Shown here one piece after another: positions 15,322 through 23,835 of a stretch of DNA of 64,000 nt. Source of the stretch: CAZPGL01 sp964586175. Lineage in GTDB: Bacteria > Actinomycetota > Acidimicrobiia > Acidimicrobiales > MedAcidi-G1. The notes beneath the pieces were generated by a model. The model saw nothing but the letters and a program-made list of their open reading frames with translations. It ran no database searches and was not told the origin of the DNA. Within the stretch, counting starts at the first letter, position 1. Every line of letters starts with the position of its first letter. The DNA lies in the NCBI GenBank assembly GCA_964586175.1, contig CAZPGL010000001.1, positions 62,001 to 126,000 on the forward strand. Reading direction: 5' to 3'. The position numbers and the translations under genes are program-made.

Positions 15322-15331
15322 ACCCGGCATC

Positions 15332-15337
15332 TATCGT
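15332..15337 (+). promoter_or_regulatory. Putative -10 element of the LOG-like gene
   Basis: TATCGT, 6 bases before ATG at 15344. Predicts a leaderless mRNA starting near the A of ATG. Confidence 0.55.
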
Positions 15338-15343
15338 TCCCCC

Positions 15344-16378
15344 ATGACCCTCGGGCGTTACCGGACCGGCGACTCCGGCCTCGACGACCAGATCGAGGCC
15401 CTGGCCGCCTCGACCCGCCCCGGCGACCGGGATCTCGTCGCCGAGATGCTCGTGTCCGCGGTGCGTCTCGGCCGCGAGGACGTCGACCGCGGCGAGATGA
15501 AGCTCGTCAACGCCGCCATCAAGGAACTGCGCCACGCGTTCGCCGTGTTCGCCCCCTACGTCGACGTCCGCAAGGCCACCGTGTTCGGGTCGGCCCGCAT
15601 CCGATCCGGCGACCCGGCATATCTCGCGGCCCGCGACTTCGGCGCAGCGATCGCCGAACGGGACTGGATGGTCATGACCGGTGCCGGACCCGGCATCATG
15701 GCCGCCGGCCTCGAAGGCGCGGGCACCGACCGTTCCTTCGGCATCAACATCCAGCTGCCGTTCGAGGCTTCGGCCAACGAGTTCATCGCCGACGACCCGA
15801 AGCTGGTCAACTTCAAGTACTTCTTCACCCGCAAGGTCACCTTCATGAAGGAGTCCCACGGGTACGCCCTTCTGCCGGGCGGGTTCGGGACTATGGACGA
15901 GGCCTTCGAGTTGTTGACCCTGATGCAGACCGGCAAGAGTCCCCTCACCCCGGTGGTCCTCCTCGACCCGCCCGGCGCGACCTACTGGGACCGGTGGGTG
16001 CGATTCGTCGAACGAGAGCTGCTGGGGGGCGGGCTGATCTCCGAACACGACCTGGGTCTCATCCACGTCACCGACGATCCCGTCGCCGCGGCCGACCACC
16101 TCTGCCACTTCTACCGGGCCTACCACTCGATGCGCTACGTCGGTCGGCGCCTCGTCATCCGGGTGCAACGACCCATCGACGCCGATGAGGTGGCCGAGAT
16201 GGACCACCGGTTCGCCGACATCGTCGAAGACGGCCACATCACCGCCATCGAACCCACCGATGCTGAGGTCGCCGACGACGACCATCTCGACCTGCACCGT
16301 CTGGCCCTGCGCTTCGACCGGGCGTCGCACGCCCGCCTGCGACAGCTCATCGACGCCCTCAACGACCGGGACGCCTGA
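15344..16378 (+). CDS. LOG/TIGR00730-family Rossmann-fold protein
   Basis: 344 residues, a LOG (lysine decarboxylase-like) superfamily protein; characterised members release cytokinin bases from nucleotides or act as nucleotide phosphoribohydrolases. TVFGSARI (about 84), VMTGAGPGIMAAGLEGA (about 109) and the hallmark PGGFGTMDE (about 180) are present. It has about 80 extra residues in front and about 90 after the LOG core, a long form seen in other actinobacteria. No lysine decarboxylase function should be inferred. It stands alone with its own promoter, convergent with the glycolate oxidase operon 5 bases away. Confidence 0.9.
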   Translation: MTLGRYRTGDSGLDDQIEALAASTRPGDRDLVAEMLVSAVRLGREDVDRGEMKLVNAAIKELRHAFAVFAPYVDVRKATVFGSARIRSGDPAYLAARDFGAAIAERDWMVMTGAGPGIMAAGLEGAGTDRSFGINIQLPFEASANEFIADDPKLVNFKYFFTRKVTFMKESHGYALLPGGFGTMDEAFELLTLMQTGKSPLTPVVLLDPPGATYWDRWVRFVERELLGGGLISEHDLGLIHVTDDPVAAADHLCHFYRAYHSMRYVGRRLVIRVQRPIDADEVAEMDHRFADIVEDGHITAIEPTDAEVADDDHLDLHRLALRFDRASHARLRQLIDALNDRDA

Positions 16379-16383
16379 GCCCG

Positions 16384-16578
16384 TCAGCCCAGGTCGGGCG
16401 CCGCGTCGTCGAGGAGGTGGGCCGCCTTTTCGACCGCCCGGCGGGCCCGGGTCAGCCGCTTCTCCGCCGGTGACGCGGTGGCGCCCCGTTCGAGGGCCTC
16501 GCGCAGCTCCACCATGGCCAGGTCGGCCAGCTCGTCGGCGATGCCTTCCAGGCGGGCATGGATGTCGTGGATGCTCAT
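16384..16578 (-). CDS. Small helical hypothetical protein at the end of the glc operon
   Basis: 64 residues, almost entirely helix-forming and charged (IADELADLAMVELREALERG; RARRAVEKAAHLL), no membrane segment. ATG at 16578 overlaps the glcF stop as ATGA, which is the main evidence that it is real. I do not recognise the family. It might support assembly of the oxidase or be unrelated. Confidence 0.6.
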   Translation of the reverse strand: MSIHDIHARLEGIADELADLAMVELREALERGATASPAEKRLTRARRAVEKAAHLLDDAAPDLG

Positions 16579-17765
16579 CGGTCACCTCGGGTGTCGTCGG
16601 GGAGGGCCTCAGCCACCACCTGGAGAGGGTGGCGGACGTCGACGCCAGCGGCCGCCAGGTGCATGGCGCAGCCCGGGTTGGCCGAGACCACCGGGTGGTC
16701 GCCGGCCCGATGCAGGGCGGCCAGCTTGCGGTCGCGGGCCCCGGACGCCAGCTCTGGCTGCACCATGGCGAACGCGCCGCCGGCGCCGCAGCACAGCCCG
16801 TGGTCGTCGAGCCGACGCGTCGACGCGAACGGCTCCAGCACCTCGTGCACGGCCTCGTCCACCCGTTGGACGTGCCGCAGATGGCACGGGTCCTGGACGA
16901 CGACGACGGGGCGCTCACCGCTCGGACCGGCCAGCCCGACGAGACGGTCACGGCGGACGGGGTCGGAGGCGAGCCACTCGTGGACGTCGTGGACCCGGGC
17001 CGCGAACCGATGGGCCTCCTCGGTGCCGACCAGCTCGCCGTACCCCTTGAGTGCGGCACCACAGCCCGCGGCGTCGACCAGGACGGGGATGTCCGGCGGG
17101 AGTGCATCGATGACGTGGCGGGCCCGACCGATCGCTCGATCCCGGAGACCAGCATGCTCGTGCAGTGCTCCACAGCAGCCTGCCGCGGAACCGGACCGTA
17201 CGACGGTCGACCCCGCGGCCTCGATGACCTGCTCGACGGCACCGTGGACCTCCGGCATCCAGACGTCCATCACGCAGCCGGTGAACAGCACCACGTCGCC
17301 GCTGGTCCGCCCGACGGGTCGGGGGTCGTGCAGCGGGACCCGGGCCGGGAACAGGCCGGTCCGGCGGAACAACCCCGCCCGCTGGGCCAGGCCGAGCAGA
17401 CGGCTCAACACGACCAGAAGGGCCGGCCGTTCCAGGAGCCGGAGGCCGACCCGAAGCCGCCACGACGGTCCACGGCGGCGGGCGACCGTCTCGCGGGTGT
17501 CGGCCATCAGCGATCCGAACGACACCGACGAGGGGCACGCCGTCTCACAGCCCCGACACTGGATGCAGGTGTCCATGGCATCCAGCCACTCGTCGTCGAT
17601 CTCCAGCGAGCCGTGCTCGACGGCCCGCATCAGGGCGATGCGCCCCCGTGGGGACCGCCGCTCGTCGAGGGTCACCCGGTACGTCGGACAGTGGGGCAGG
17701 CACAGCCCGCAGGACACACAGGCCGCCAGGTCGTCAGGGTCCAGCCCGAGGGGCTGCCCGGTCAT
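16575..17765 (-). CDS. glcF: Glycolate oxidase iron-sulfur subunit
   Basis: Electron-transfer subunit of the three-part glycolate (D-lactate-like) oxidase. 396 residues. Two [4Fe-4S] ferredoxin sites at about residues 16-29 (CVSCGLCLPHCP) and 67-78 (CIQCRGCETACP), followed by two cysteine-rich CCG domains (GCVMDVWMP with AAGCCG; DPCHLRHVQ with LCCGAGG). ATG at 17765 overlaps the glcE stop. Order D-E-F with four-base overlaps is the classical operon. It likely passes electrons from the flavin subunits to the quinone pool at the membrane. Confidence 0.95.
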   Translation of the reverse strand: MTGQPLGLDPDDLAACVSCGLCLPHCPTYRVTLDERRSPRGRIALMRAVEHGSLEIDDEWLDAMDTCIQCRGCETACPSSVSFGSLMADTRETVARRRGPSWRLRVGLRLLERPALLVVLSRLLGLAQRAGLFRRTGLFPARVPLHDPRPVGRTSGDVVLFTGCVMDVWMPEVHGAVEQVIEAAGSTVVRSGSAAGCCGALHEHAGLRDRAIGRARHVIDALPPDIPVLVDAAGCGAALKGYGELVGTEEAHRFAARVHDVHEWLASDPVRRDRLVGLAGPSGERPVVVVQDPCHLRHVQRVDEAVHEVLEPFASTRRLDDHGLCCGAGGAFAMVQPELASGARDRKLAALHRAGDHPVVSANPGCAMHLAAAGVDVRHPLQVVAEALPDDTRGDR

Positions 17766-18646
17766 GCCGCCTCCCGATACGGGTCCCGGCCCGGGTTGAG
17801 GCGCCCAGCCGGGTCGAAACCGGCGCGGAGCCGTTCGGCCAACCGTTGGATCCCTGCGGGAACGATGGGTGCCGGCGCTGGAACGGCCCGGTAGGCCACC
17901 GACGACCCGAGGTCGGCGATGCCATCCATGGGCCCTTCGGCCGCGTAGCGGTGGCGATGAGGGGGCATGGCCGGCGGCCCGGCCGTGACCACGAGACCGA
18001 GGTCGGCCAGCGAGGCCGCCTCGGCGTCGACGTCCTCCCCGTAGCCTTCGAGCCGTACATAGGTGGTGGTTCCGTCCCAGAGCAGCGACGCCGGTCGGTA
18101 GCAGCGGCTCCGGACCGTGTCCGGGTGGGCGGGGCCGGCAAGCCACGCCGAGGCCTCCGGGCGGGGCCGGGTCCGCAGGATCACCTCGCCCAACAGCCCG
18201 AGGGTGCCCAGCGATCCGACCAGCAGGCGGCAGAGGTCGTAGCCGGTCACGTTCTTCACCGTCGGCCCGCCGGCCTTCACCAGCCGCCCCCGACCATCGA
18301 CGAACTCGGCCTGGAGCAGCGCGTCGCGGGCGGGCCCCAGTCGCAGCCGTCGTAGGCCATCGCGCCCGACGGCCAGGCTGCCTCCAACCGTCGCTCCGGG
18401 CGGCCCGTCGACGGCCACCTCCTGGCCGTGGTCGGTGAGAGCGGCTTCCAGTTCATCGAGGGTCGTCCCGGCGCCGAGCCGCACGGTCATCTCGGCAGGA
18501 TCCAGAGCGGCGATACCCGTCGGCGCCCGCACCAGGCGACACCCGTCGGCCAAGGCCCCGCCGACCTCCCAACGGGTGCGTCCGCCGACGACGGCCACCG
18601 GGCCATCGCTGCCGACCTCGGCGCGGAACTGCTCCAACGTGCTCAC
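17762..18646 (-). CDS. glcE: Glycolate oxidase FAD-binding subunit
   Basis: 294 residues of the VAO/PCMH flavoprotein family. FAD-binding pieces: VAVVGGRTRWEVGG (about 16), the GATVGGSLAV loop (about 82) and GGPTVKNVTGYDLCRLLVGSLGT split over about 125-147, which is the GlcE signature (KNVTGYD). It lacks the large C-terminal domain of GlcD, as expected. GTG at 18646 overlaps the glcD stop as GTGA. GlcE and GlcD are both flavoproteins, and both are needed in Escherichia coli. Confidence 0.94.
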   Translation of the reverse strand: MSTLEQFRAEVGSDGPVAVVGGRTRWEVGGALADGCRLVRAPTGIAALDPAEMTVRLGAGTTLDELEAALTDHGQEVAVDGPPGATVGGSLAVGRDGLRRLRLGPARDALLQAEFVDGRGRLVKAGGPTVKNVTGYDLCRLLVGSLGTLGLLGEVILRTRPRPEASAWLAGPAHPDTVRSRCYRPASLLWDGTTTYVRLEGYGEDVDAEAASLADLGLVVTAGPPAMPPHRHRYAAEGPMDGIADLGSSVAYRAVPAPAPIVPAGIQRLAERLRAGFDPAGRLNPGRDPYREAA

Positions 18647-20100
18647 ACCCACGTTCCCTCCGGCACGGCCGGCAGGTGGTTGACCTCGCCGCAACTGGCC
18701 CCGGTCGGCAGCACCTTCAGCGGATTGGCCCGCCCGTCCGGGTCGAACGCCTCCCGCAGTGCCTGCTGGGCCGCCAGGTCATCGGGACCGAACAGGCGGT
18801 CCATGAACCTCCGCTTCTCGAGTCCGATCCCGTGCTCGCCGGACAGCACGCCCCCGACGTCCAACGAAACGCCGACGATCTCATCGCCGGCGGCCAGTAC
18901 CCGATCCATGATCCCGGGTTCACGGGGATCGAAGATGAGCAGCGGATGGAGGTTGCCGTCGCCGGCGTGGAAGACGTTCATCACGATCAGGTCGTGGCGG
19001 TCGGCGATGTCGTACACCGCGGTCATCACCTCGGTGAGCCGGGTCCGGGGAATCACCGTGTCGTGCAGGTAGTAGCCGGGCTTGACCCGGGCGATGGCTC
19101 CGAAGGCGTTCTTCCTGCCCTTCCAGATGCGCTGGCGTTCGTCCTCGTCGGCCGCCAGGCGGAGCGTGCGAGCGCCGTGTTCGTCGGCGATGCGCCGCAC
19201 CGCCGCCACTTCGCGTTCGACGCCCGCCGGGAGGCCGTCCAGCTCGACGATCAGCACCGCCGCGGCGTCCAGCGGATAGCCGGCATCCACGAACGGTTCG
19301 ACCACCTCGACCACCCGCTGGTCCATCATCTCGAGGGCGGCCGGCACGATGCCCGACGCGATGATGGCGCTCACCGTGTCGGCTGCGGCGTCGACGTCCA
19401 TGAAGTCGAGGAGCATGGTGCGCACCGCCGGTGGATCGGGGGTGAGGCGCACGGCGATGCGGGTGGCCACACCGAGGGTGCCCTCACCGCCCACGAACGC
19501 CCCCCGCAGGTCGAAGCCCCCGGGCTCGCCTCTCGGGTCGCCCAACGCCACCACCGAGCCGTCGGCCAGGACGACCTCGGCAGCCAGCACGTGAGCGCTG
19601 GTGACCCCGTAGGCCAGACAGTGCGGCCCGCCGGAGTTGTTGGCCACGTTGCCGCCGATCGTGCAGGACTGCTGGCTCGAAGGATCAGGGGCGAAGTGCA
19701 GGCCGGTGCCCCGAAGGTGCTCGGTCAGGTCGAGGTTCACCACCCCGGGTTCGACCCACGCGAACCGGGCGATCGGATCCACCTCGAGGATGCGGTCCAT
19801 GCGGGTGGTGACGATCATCACCGGGTCGTCACACGGCACCGCTCCGCCGGCGAGGCCGGTGCCGGCCCCCCGGGCCACGAATGACCGCCCGTAGTCGATG
19901 GCGGCACGGACACAGGCCACCACCTCCCCGGTGGACTCCGGGAAACACACTGGTCCGGCCCGTCCACCGGGAAACACCGAGCCGTCCCGACTGTAGAGTT
20001 GTCGGGCGCTCGGCCCATCCTGGACCCGGTCCCCATCGAGAGCCCGGCGCAGGTCGCGGAGCAGCGGATCCTCGGTGCGGGAGCGGCGTCGGAGTCCCAT
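18643..20100 (-). CDS. glcD: Glycolate oxidase subunit (FAD-linked oxidase)
   Basis: Main catalytic flavoprotein of the complex; 485 residues, normal for GlcD. FAD-binding type 4 domain at about 40-215 (ARGAGTGLAGGAVP, SCTIGGNVANNSGGPH, FVGGEGTLG) and C-terminal FAD-linked oxidase domain at about 220-470, with FHAGDGNLHPLL and SGEHGIGLEKR, both diagnostic. The ATG at 20100 gives a normal N-terminus and lies 6 bases after a CAGAAT hexamer. Oxidises glycolate to glyoxylate, often linked to photorespiratory or phytoplankton-derived glycolate use; D-lactate is an alternative substrate not excluded by sequence. Confidence 0.95.
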   Translation of the reverse strand: MGLRRRSRTEDPLLRDLRRALDGDRVQDGPSARQLYSRDGSVFPGGRAGPVCFPESTGEVVACVRAAIDYGRSFVARGAGTGLAGGAVPCDDPVMIVTTRMDRILEVDPIARFAWVEPGVVNLDLTEHLRGTGLHFAPDPSSQQSCTIGGNVANNSGGPHCLAYGVTSAHVLAAEVVLADGSVVALGDPRGEPGGFDLRGAFVGGEGTLGVATRIAVRLTPDPPAVRTMLLDFMDVDAAADTVSAIIASGIVPAALEMMDQRVVEVVEPFVDAGYPLDAAAVLIVELDGLPAGVEREVAAVRRIADEHGARTLRLAADEDERQRIWKGRKNAFGAIARVKPGYYLHDTVIPRTRLTEVMTAVYDIADRHDLIVMNVFHAGDGNLHPLLIFDPREPGIMDRVLAAGDEIVGVSLDVGGVLSGEHGIGLEKRRFMDRLFGPDDLAAQQALREAFDPDGRANPLKVLPTGASCGEVNHLPAVPEGTWV

Positions 20101-20106
20101 CGGCCC

Positions 20107-20112
20107 ATTCTG
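20107..20112 (-). promoter_or_regulatory. Putative -10 element of the glc operon
   Basis: CAGAAT on the minus strand, 6 bases before the glcD ATG; a near match to the TANNNT pattern at the same spacing. Confidence 0.35.
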
Positions 20113-20193
20113 CCCCTCCACATCGACGCGACCATGACCAGCGCCAACCACTGATGCGCCTCGTCGGAGCAAAACCCGGTAGGAATGGGCGCG

Positions 20194-21915
20194 ATGAATC
20201 GACTCCGCTCCATCGCCACCCGAGGGGACACCCCGGTGCTCGCCCTTGCCGCGGCGACCGGCGTCATGGTCGCGTTCCTCATCGCCGGGTTCGAGACCCT
20301 CACCCAAACCGTCCTGTTGGAGCGTCTGGCCCACCGTCCGCTGTGGCAGATCGCCATGGCCCCCGCCCTGGGCCTCCTGCTCGCGTCGTTGATCCTCAGG
20401 TACGCCGGACGACGGGCAAGCACGGCCACCTCGGACGAGTTCGTCCGGGTCTTCCACGAGCGTCAGCCGCGGCTTCCCCTGCGGCAGATGCCGGCCAAGC
20501 TCATGGCCGGCGTGGTCACCATCGGACTGGGTGGCTCCCTCGGACTGGAGGGCCCGTCCATCTACGCCGGCTCCACCGTCGGCCTGGCCGTCCGCGACCG
20601 GTTCAGCCGTTGGCTCCGCCGCGAGGACATCCGGATCCTGCTGACCGCCGGGGCGGCCGCCGGGGTTGCCGCGGTGTTCAAGGCGCCGGCAACCGGGGTG
20701 CTCTTCGCCATGGAGGCTCCGTATCGCGACGACGTGAACCGCCGGGCCCTGCTGCCGTCGCTGTTGGCGGCGGCCGCCAGCTACGTCACCTACATCAACC
20801 TCATCGGCCACGAGGCCGTGGTGCCGTTCCTCGACAGCGCCAACTTCCGCCTCGGGCTGGACTCCGGCCGGGTCTGGTTCAACGCCGACGAGCTGTCGTC
20901 GATGTTCACCTCGGTCGAGACCGGCGACATCATCGGTGCCCTCATCCTCGGCATCGGTGCCGGTCTGGGTGGCCGCTCGATGGCGTGGCTGGTCCGCTGG
21001 GCCAAGGGACAGGCCCGTTCTGAGACCTTCCTGCCCAGGGTGTTGTGCGGCGGGGCGGCATTGGCGGGGCTGGCCGTATGGGCCGACCTCCTCTTCGACG
21101 AGCCGCTCACCATCGGCCCCGGTATCGAGTCGATGGCCTGGGTCATCCAACCCGAGAACGGGCTGGGCATCATCGCCTTGTTGTTCGGCCTGCGGATCGC
21201 CGCCACCATCGTCACCCTGGCCGCCGGCGGTGTCGGCGGGCTCTTCATTCCCCTGGCGGTCCAGGGAGTCATCCTCGGACAGTTCACCGGTGTCCTGCTC
21301 GATGCCGACCGACCCGGCCTCTACCCGACGCTCGGCCTGGCTGCGTTCCTCGGCGCCGGCTACAAGGCGCCGATCGCCGCGGTGATGTTCGTGGCCGAAT
21401 CGACCGGAGGGTCCTTCGTGGTGCCCGCCTTGGTGGCCGCGGCGCTCAGCCAGGTCGTCGCCGGCAAGTCCTCGGTGGCCGAGTACCAGCACAGCACCCG
21501 GCTGGGGCATCTCGAGCGGCGGTTCACCCTGCCGATCACGTCGGCGTTGACCACCGACGTGTTGACCGTGCCTCCCGACGCCACCACGTCGGAGTTCGTG
21601 TACCTGCACGTGCTGGGCCGCCGGGAGCGCTCGGTGGCCGTGGTCGACGGTGGCGCCTACCTCGGGATGGTCAGCCTGGCCGACCTGTCACAGGTGGACC
21701 GCGCGGCGTGGGATGACACCCCGGTCAGCGGGCTGATGCGCTCCGACCTTCCGGCAGCCAGACCCTCCTGGACGCTGCGGGACGCCATCGTCGCCATGGG
21801 CGGTGCCGAGGTGGATGTTCTGGCCGTCACCGACGCTGACGGCGCGTTCATCGGGGTCATCTACGAGGACGACATTCTGAAGCTGGACGAGATCCTGGAG
21901 GAGACGGGCGGCTGA
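20194..21915 (+). CDS. ClC-family chloride channel/transporter with C-terminal CBS domains
   Basis: 573 residues. The ClC membrane domain spans about 1-420 with conserved GGSLGLEGPS holding the gating glutamate (about 118), VFKAPATGVLFAMEAP (about 168) and GGVGGLFIPLAVQG (about 348). The inner proton-pathway glutamate of E. coli ClC (second E of IIEEM) is alanine here (AMEAP), which suggests channel-like or altered coupling. Two CBS repeats follow (about 445-570), able to bind nucleotides. ATG at 20194 is chosen over 20185 because AGGA at 20181-20184 is at proper distance only for it. Divergent from glcD. Confidence 0.93.
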   Translation: MNRLRSIATRGDTPVLALAAATGVMVAFLIAGFETLTQTVLLERLAHRPLWQIAMAPALGLLLASLILRYAGRRASTATSDEFVRVFHERQPRLPLRQMPAKLMAGVVTIGLGGSLGLEGPSIYAGSTVGLAVRDRFSRWLRREDIRILLTAGAAAGVAAVFKAPATGVLFAMEAPYRDDVNRRALLPSLLAAAASYVTYINLIGHEAVVPFLDSANFRLGLDSGRVWFNADELSSMFTSVETGDIIGALILGIGAGLGGRSMAWLVRWAKGQARSETFLPRVLCGGAALAGLAVWADLLFDEPLTIGPGIESMAWVIQPENGLGIIALLFGLRIAATIVTLAAGGVGGLFIPLAVQGVILGQFTGVLLDADRPGLYPTLGLAAFLGAGYKAPIAAVMFVAESTGGSFVVPALVAAALSQVVAGKSSVAEYQHSTRLGHLERRFTLPITSALTTDVLTVPPDATTSEFVYLHVLGRRERSVAVVDGGAYLGMVSLADLSQVDRAAWDDTPVSGLMRSDLPAARPSWTLRDAIVAMGGAEVDVLAVTDADGAFIGVIYEDDILKLDEILEETGG

Positions 21916-21929
21916 GCCGTGCCGGTCGT

Positions 21930-22127
21930 TCAGGCCGGTTCGTTCTGCTCTTCGTGTTCGTCGCCGTCGAATTCGTCGGCCCAGGCGGCGAAGGCCGGGG
22001 AACCCTCGTCGGACGTCGCGTCCTCGGTCGCGGGCAGGCTGTCGAAGATGGAGTCCAGGTCCAGGTCCTGGTTGCGCTTGAGCGCGCGGGCTTCCTCAAA
22101 TCGGCGGTGTCGGCCCTTTTTCACCAC
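21930..22127 (-). CDS. Small acidic hypothetical protein with basic N-terminus
   Basis: 65 residues: a strongly basic start (KKGRHRRFEEARALKR) and a very acidic end (DEFDGDEHEEQNE). The design recalls actinobacterial DUF3073 proteins, but I cannot confirm membership. GTG at 22127 is preceded by AGGAG with 6 bases spacing, and by a TAGAGT hexamer at 22164-22169, so it has its own promoter and ribosome site. Function unknown; the charge pattern would suit RNA or ribosome contact, which is a guess. Confidence 0.6.
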   Translation of the reverse strand: MVKKGRHRRFEEARALKRNQDLDLDSIFDSLPATEDATSDEGSPAFAAWADEFDGDEHEEQNEPA

Positions 22128-22163
22128 GCCACTCCTGGTCGTCGATCAATGCGTCCTGGTCCC

Positions 22164-22169
22164 ACTCTA
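22164..22169 (-). promoter_or_regulatory. Putative -10 element of the small acidic-protein gene
   Basis: TAGAGT on the minus strand, 36 bases upstream of GTG at 22127, giving a short leader with AGGAG. Just upstream, CCGGAC/GTCCGG (22175-22191) forms a 6-bp hairpin after the RNase D gene and may be its terminator. Confidence 0.4.
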
Positions 22170-22201
22170 CCGAGCCGGACCCTTTGTCCGGGGATGGCCC
22201 G

Positions 22202-23401
22202 TCAGGTGTCCCGCCCCTCGAGGAGCAGGCCGCCCCGCCCGTCGAATGCCAGGGCGGCACGTCCGGCCAGCAGGTCGGCCACCGCCTCCCCCACCGCCTC
22301 GTGGCGCCAGCCGACGGTCATGCGGGCGTCCTCGTCCCCACGGACCAGGGCCTCGATGTCAGCCCGCGTGCCGACCAGGGTCGGATCCAGATCCAGATTC
22401 CGGGCCGCCTGAGACACCCATGCCGACACCAGGGTGACCGCGGCACGCAGATCCCGTCCGTCGTTGCGGCCCCGCCGCTCCGTCTTCGGCAACGGCGGCA
22501 GGTCGCTGGCGGTGCGCACCGCCTCGAGAATGCCGTCGGCGGCCGGGCCTTTCGTGTGGCGACCGTCCACCCCACGCACACCCTTGAGCTGTTCGACGTC
22601 GGTAGGTCCCCGCTGGGCGATGGACACCACGGCCAGGTCGGGCAGGACGTGACGGACCGGGATGTCCATCTCGGCGGCGCGTCGCTCCCGCCATGCGGCG
22701 AGGGCCCGGGCGTTGTCGCGTGCTTCCCCGCGCAGATGCCGGGCCTCCTTGATGCGTTGCCACGCATCCTCAGGCACCCGGCGACCGCGTTCCCGGTCGA
22801 GCAGCCCCCGGCATTCGTCCTCGGCCCAGGCCAGCCTCCCCCGTCCACCGAGTTGGGCGACCAGCCGGTCGTGAATCTCCAGCAGGTGGGCCACGTCGGA
22901 CGCGGCGTAGTCGAGCTGCGAGGCGCTGAGGGGTCGGGCCAGCCAGTCCGTCAACCGGTCGCCCTTCGGGAGGTGGAGGCCCAACTCGCGTTCGTGGAGT
23001 GCGGCCAGCGACGGCGTCGACATACCCACGAAGCCGGCGGCGATCTGGGTGTCGAACAAATGTCGCGGAGCGGTGCCGCACACCCGGTCGAAGACCTCCA
23101 GGTCCTGTCCAGCGGCGTGCATGACGATAAGCACCTCGCTGTCGAGCACGGCGCCCAGGCCGGTGAGATCGACCTCGAGGGGGTCGATCAGGTCGAGGCC
23201 ACCGGACCACGCAACCTGGACCAGGGCGGTCCGCGGGAAATACGTGCGTTCCCGGTGGAATTCGGTGTCGATGGCGACCCGCTCCTCGCCCTGCAGGTCG
23301 ACCAGCAGGGCGTCCAGGGTCGCCTGGTCGTCGACCAGCCGGTGTTCGACCGCTCTGCTGCGGCTCGCCGAGGCCCGAGAGCCGCCCGTACGACGTCTCA
23401 G
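22202..23401 (-). CDS. rnd: Ribonuclease D (DEDDy 3'-5' exonuclease with HRDC region); no ATG/GTG/TTG start
   Basis: 3'-5' exoribonuclease for tRNA and other stable-RNA ends. Catalytic DEDDy motifs: Exo I AIDTEFHRERTYFP, Exo II HAAGQDLEVF, Exo III DYAASDVAHLLEI; the HRDC-like tail follows. Exo I lies upstream of the first ATG/GTG/TTG codon in the frame (GTG at 23149), so the true start must be earlier. In the whole open stretch back into the rhodanese gene I find no standard start; the best candidate is CTG at 23401, overlapping the rhodanese stop as CTGA with GGAG seven bases before it. That gives 399 residues. A frameshift or a sequencing error is the alternative. Translation is probably coupled to the rhodanese gene. 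Confidence 0.85.
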   Translation of the reverse strand: MRRRTGGSRASASRSRAVEHRLVDDQATLDALLVDLQGEERVAIDTEFHRERTYFPRTALVQVAWSGGLDLIDPLEVDLTGLGAVLDSEVLIVMHAAGQDLEVFDRVCGTAPRHLFDTQIAAGFVGMSTPSLAALHERELGLHLPKGDRLTDWLARPLSASQLDYAASDVAHLLEIHDRLVAQLGGRGRLAWAEDECRGLLDRERGRRVPEDAWQRIKEARHLRGEARDNARALAAWRERRAAEMDIPVRHVLPDLAVVSIAQRGPTDVEQLKGVRGVDGRHTKGPAADGILEAVRTASDLPPLPKTERRGRNDGRDLRAAVTLVSAWVSQAARNLDLDPTLVGTRADIEALVRGDEDARMTVGWRHEAVGEAVADLLAGRAALAFDGRGGLLLEGRDT

Positions 23402-23727
23402 CGTGCCACTCCGCTCGGGCCCGAATCGTGGGGGAAGCCGCCGACCACCCAGGCCTCGGTGCCGCCGAACACGTTGACGGCGTCGATGCCCTGCTGCCGG
23501 TAGAACTCGCAGGCCGCCCTGCTGCGGCCGCCCTTGGCGCAGATGACGTACACCGTCCGGTCGACGGGAACCTCCGCCAGACGTTCGGGAACGGTGGCCA
23601 GCGGGATGAGCTGGCCCCCGGGCACCCGCGCCGCCTCGTACTCGTCGGGCTCCCGCACGTCGATCAGCGGGCAGCCCTCGTCGAGGCGCTGCTCCAGTTC
23701 GTCGACGTCGATCTCCGGAACGTCCAC
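23398..23727 (-). CDS. Single-domain rhodanese (sulfurtransferase)
   Basis: 109 residues forming one rhodanese module: DVREPDEYEAARVPGG in front, catalytic cysteine in the six-residue loop CAKGGRS (about residue 63), and FGGTEAW near the end. Such proteins carry persulfide sulfur or bind thiosulfate. GTG at 23727 is preceded by AAAGG. Its stop overlaps the putative CTG start of RNase D. Sulfur supply to the TtuA or MoCo pathways encoded nearby is possible but not shown. Confidence 0.92.
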   Translation of the reverse strand: MDVPEIDVDELEQRLDEGCPLIDVREPDEYEAARVPGGQLIPLATVPERLAEVPVDRTVYVICAKGGRSRAACEFYRQQGIDAVNVFGGTEAWVVGGFPHDSGPSGVAR

Positions 23728-23835
23728 GTGGCGCCTTTCGTCGGTGATCGGGAGTGCTGCGGGGTGATGGGGGTGGCCGGATCGGACGCTACGGGATCGT
23801 CGTCAACCGCCGTCATGACCGGCTGGCCGACCACC

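Noticed and set aside
15344..16378. Lysine decarboxylase annotation
   Set aside because: PGGFGTMDE belongs to the LOG family; the old decarboxylase label is not supported by chemistry or PLP motifs.
20101..21609. N-terminal extension of glcD across the ClC gene on the minus strand
   Set aside because: The extension is repetitive Gly/Arg/Asp/Gln-rich shadow of clc; GlcD has its normal length and N-terminus from ATG at 20100.
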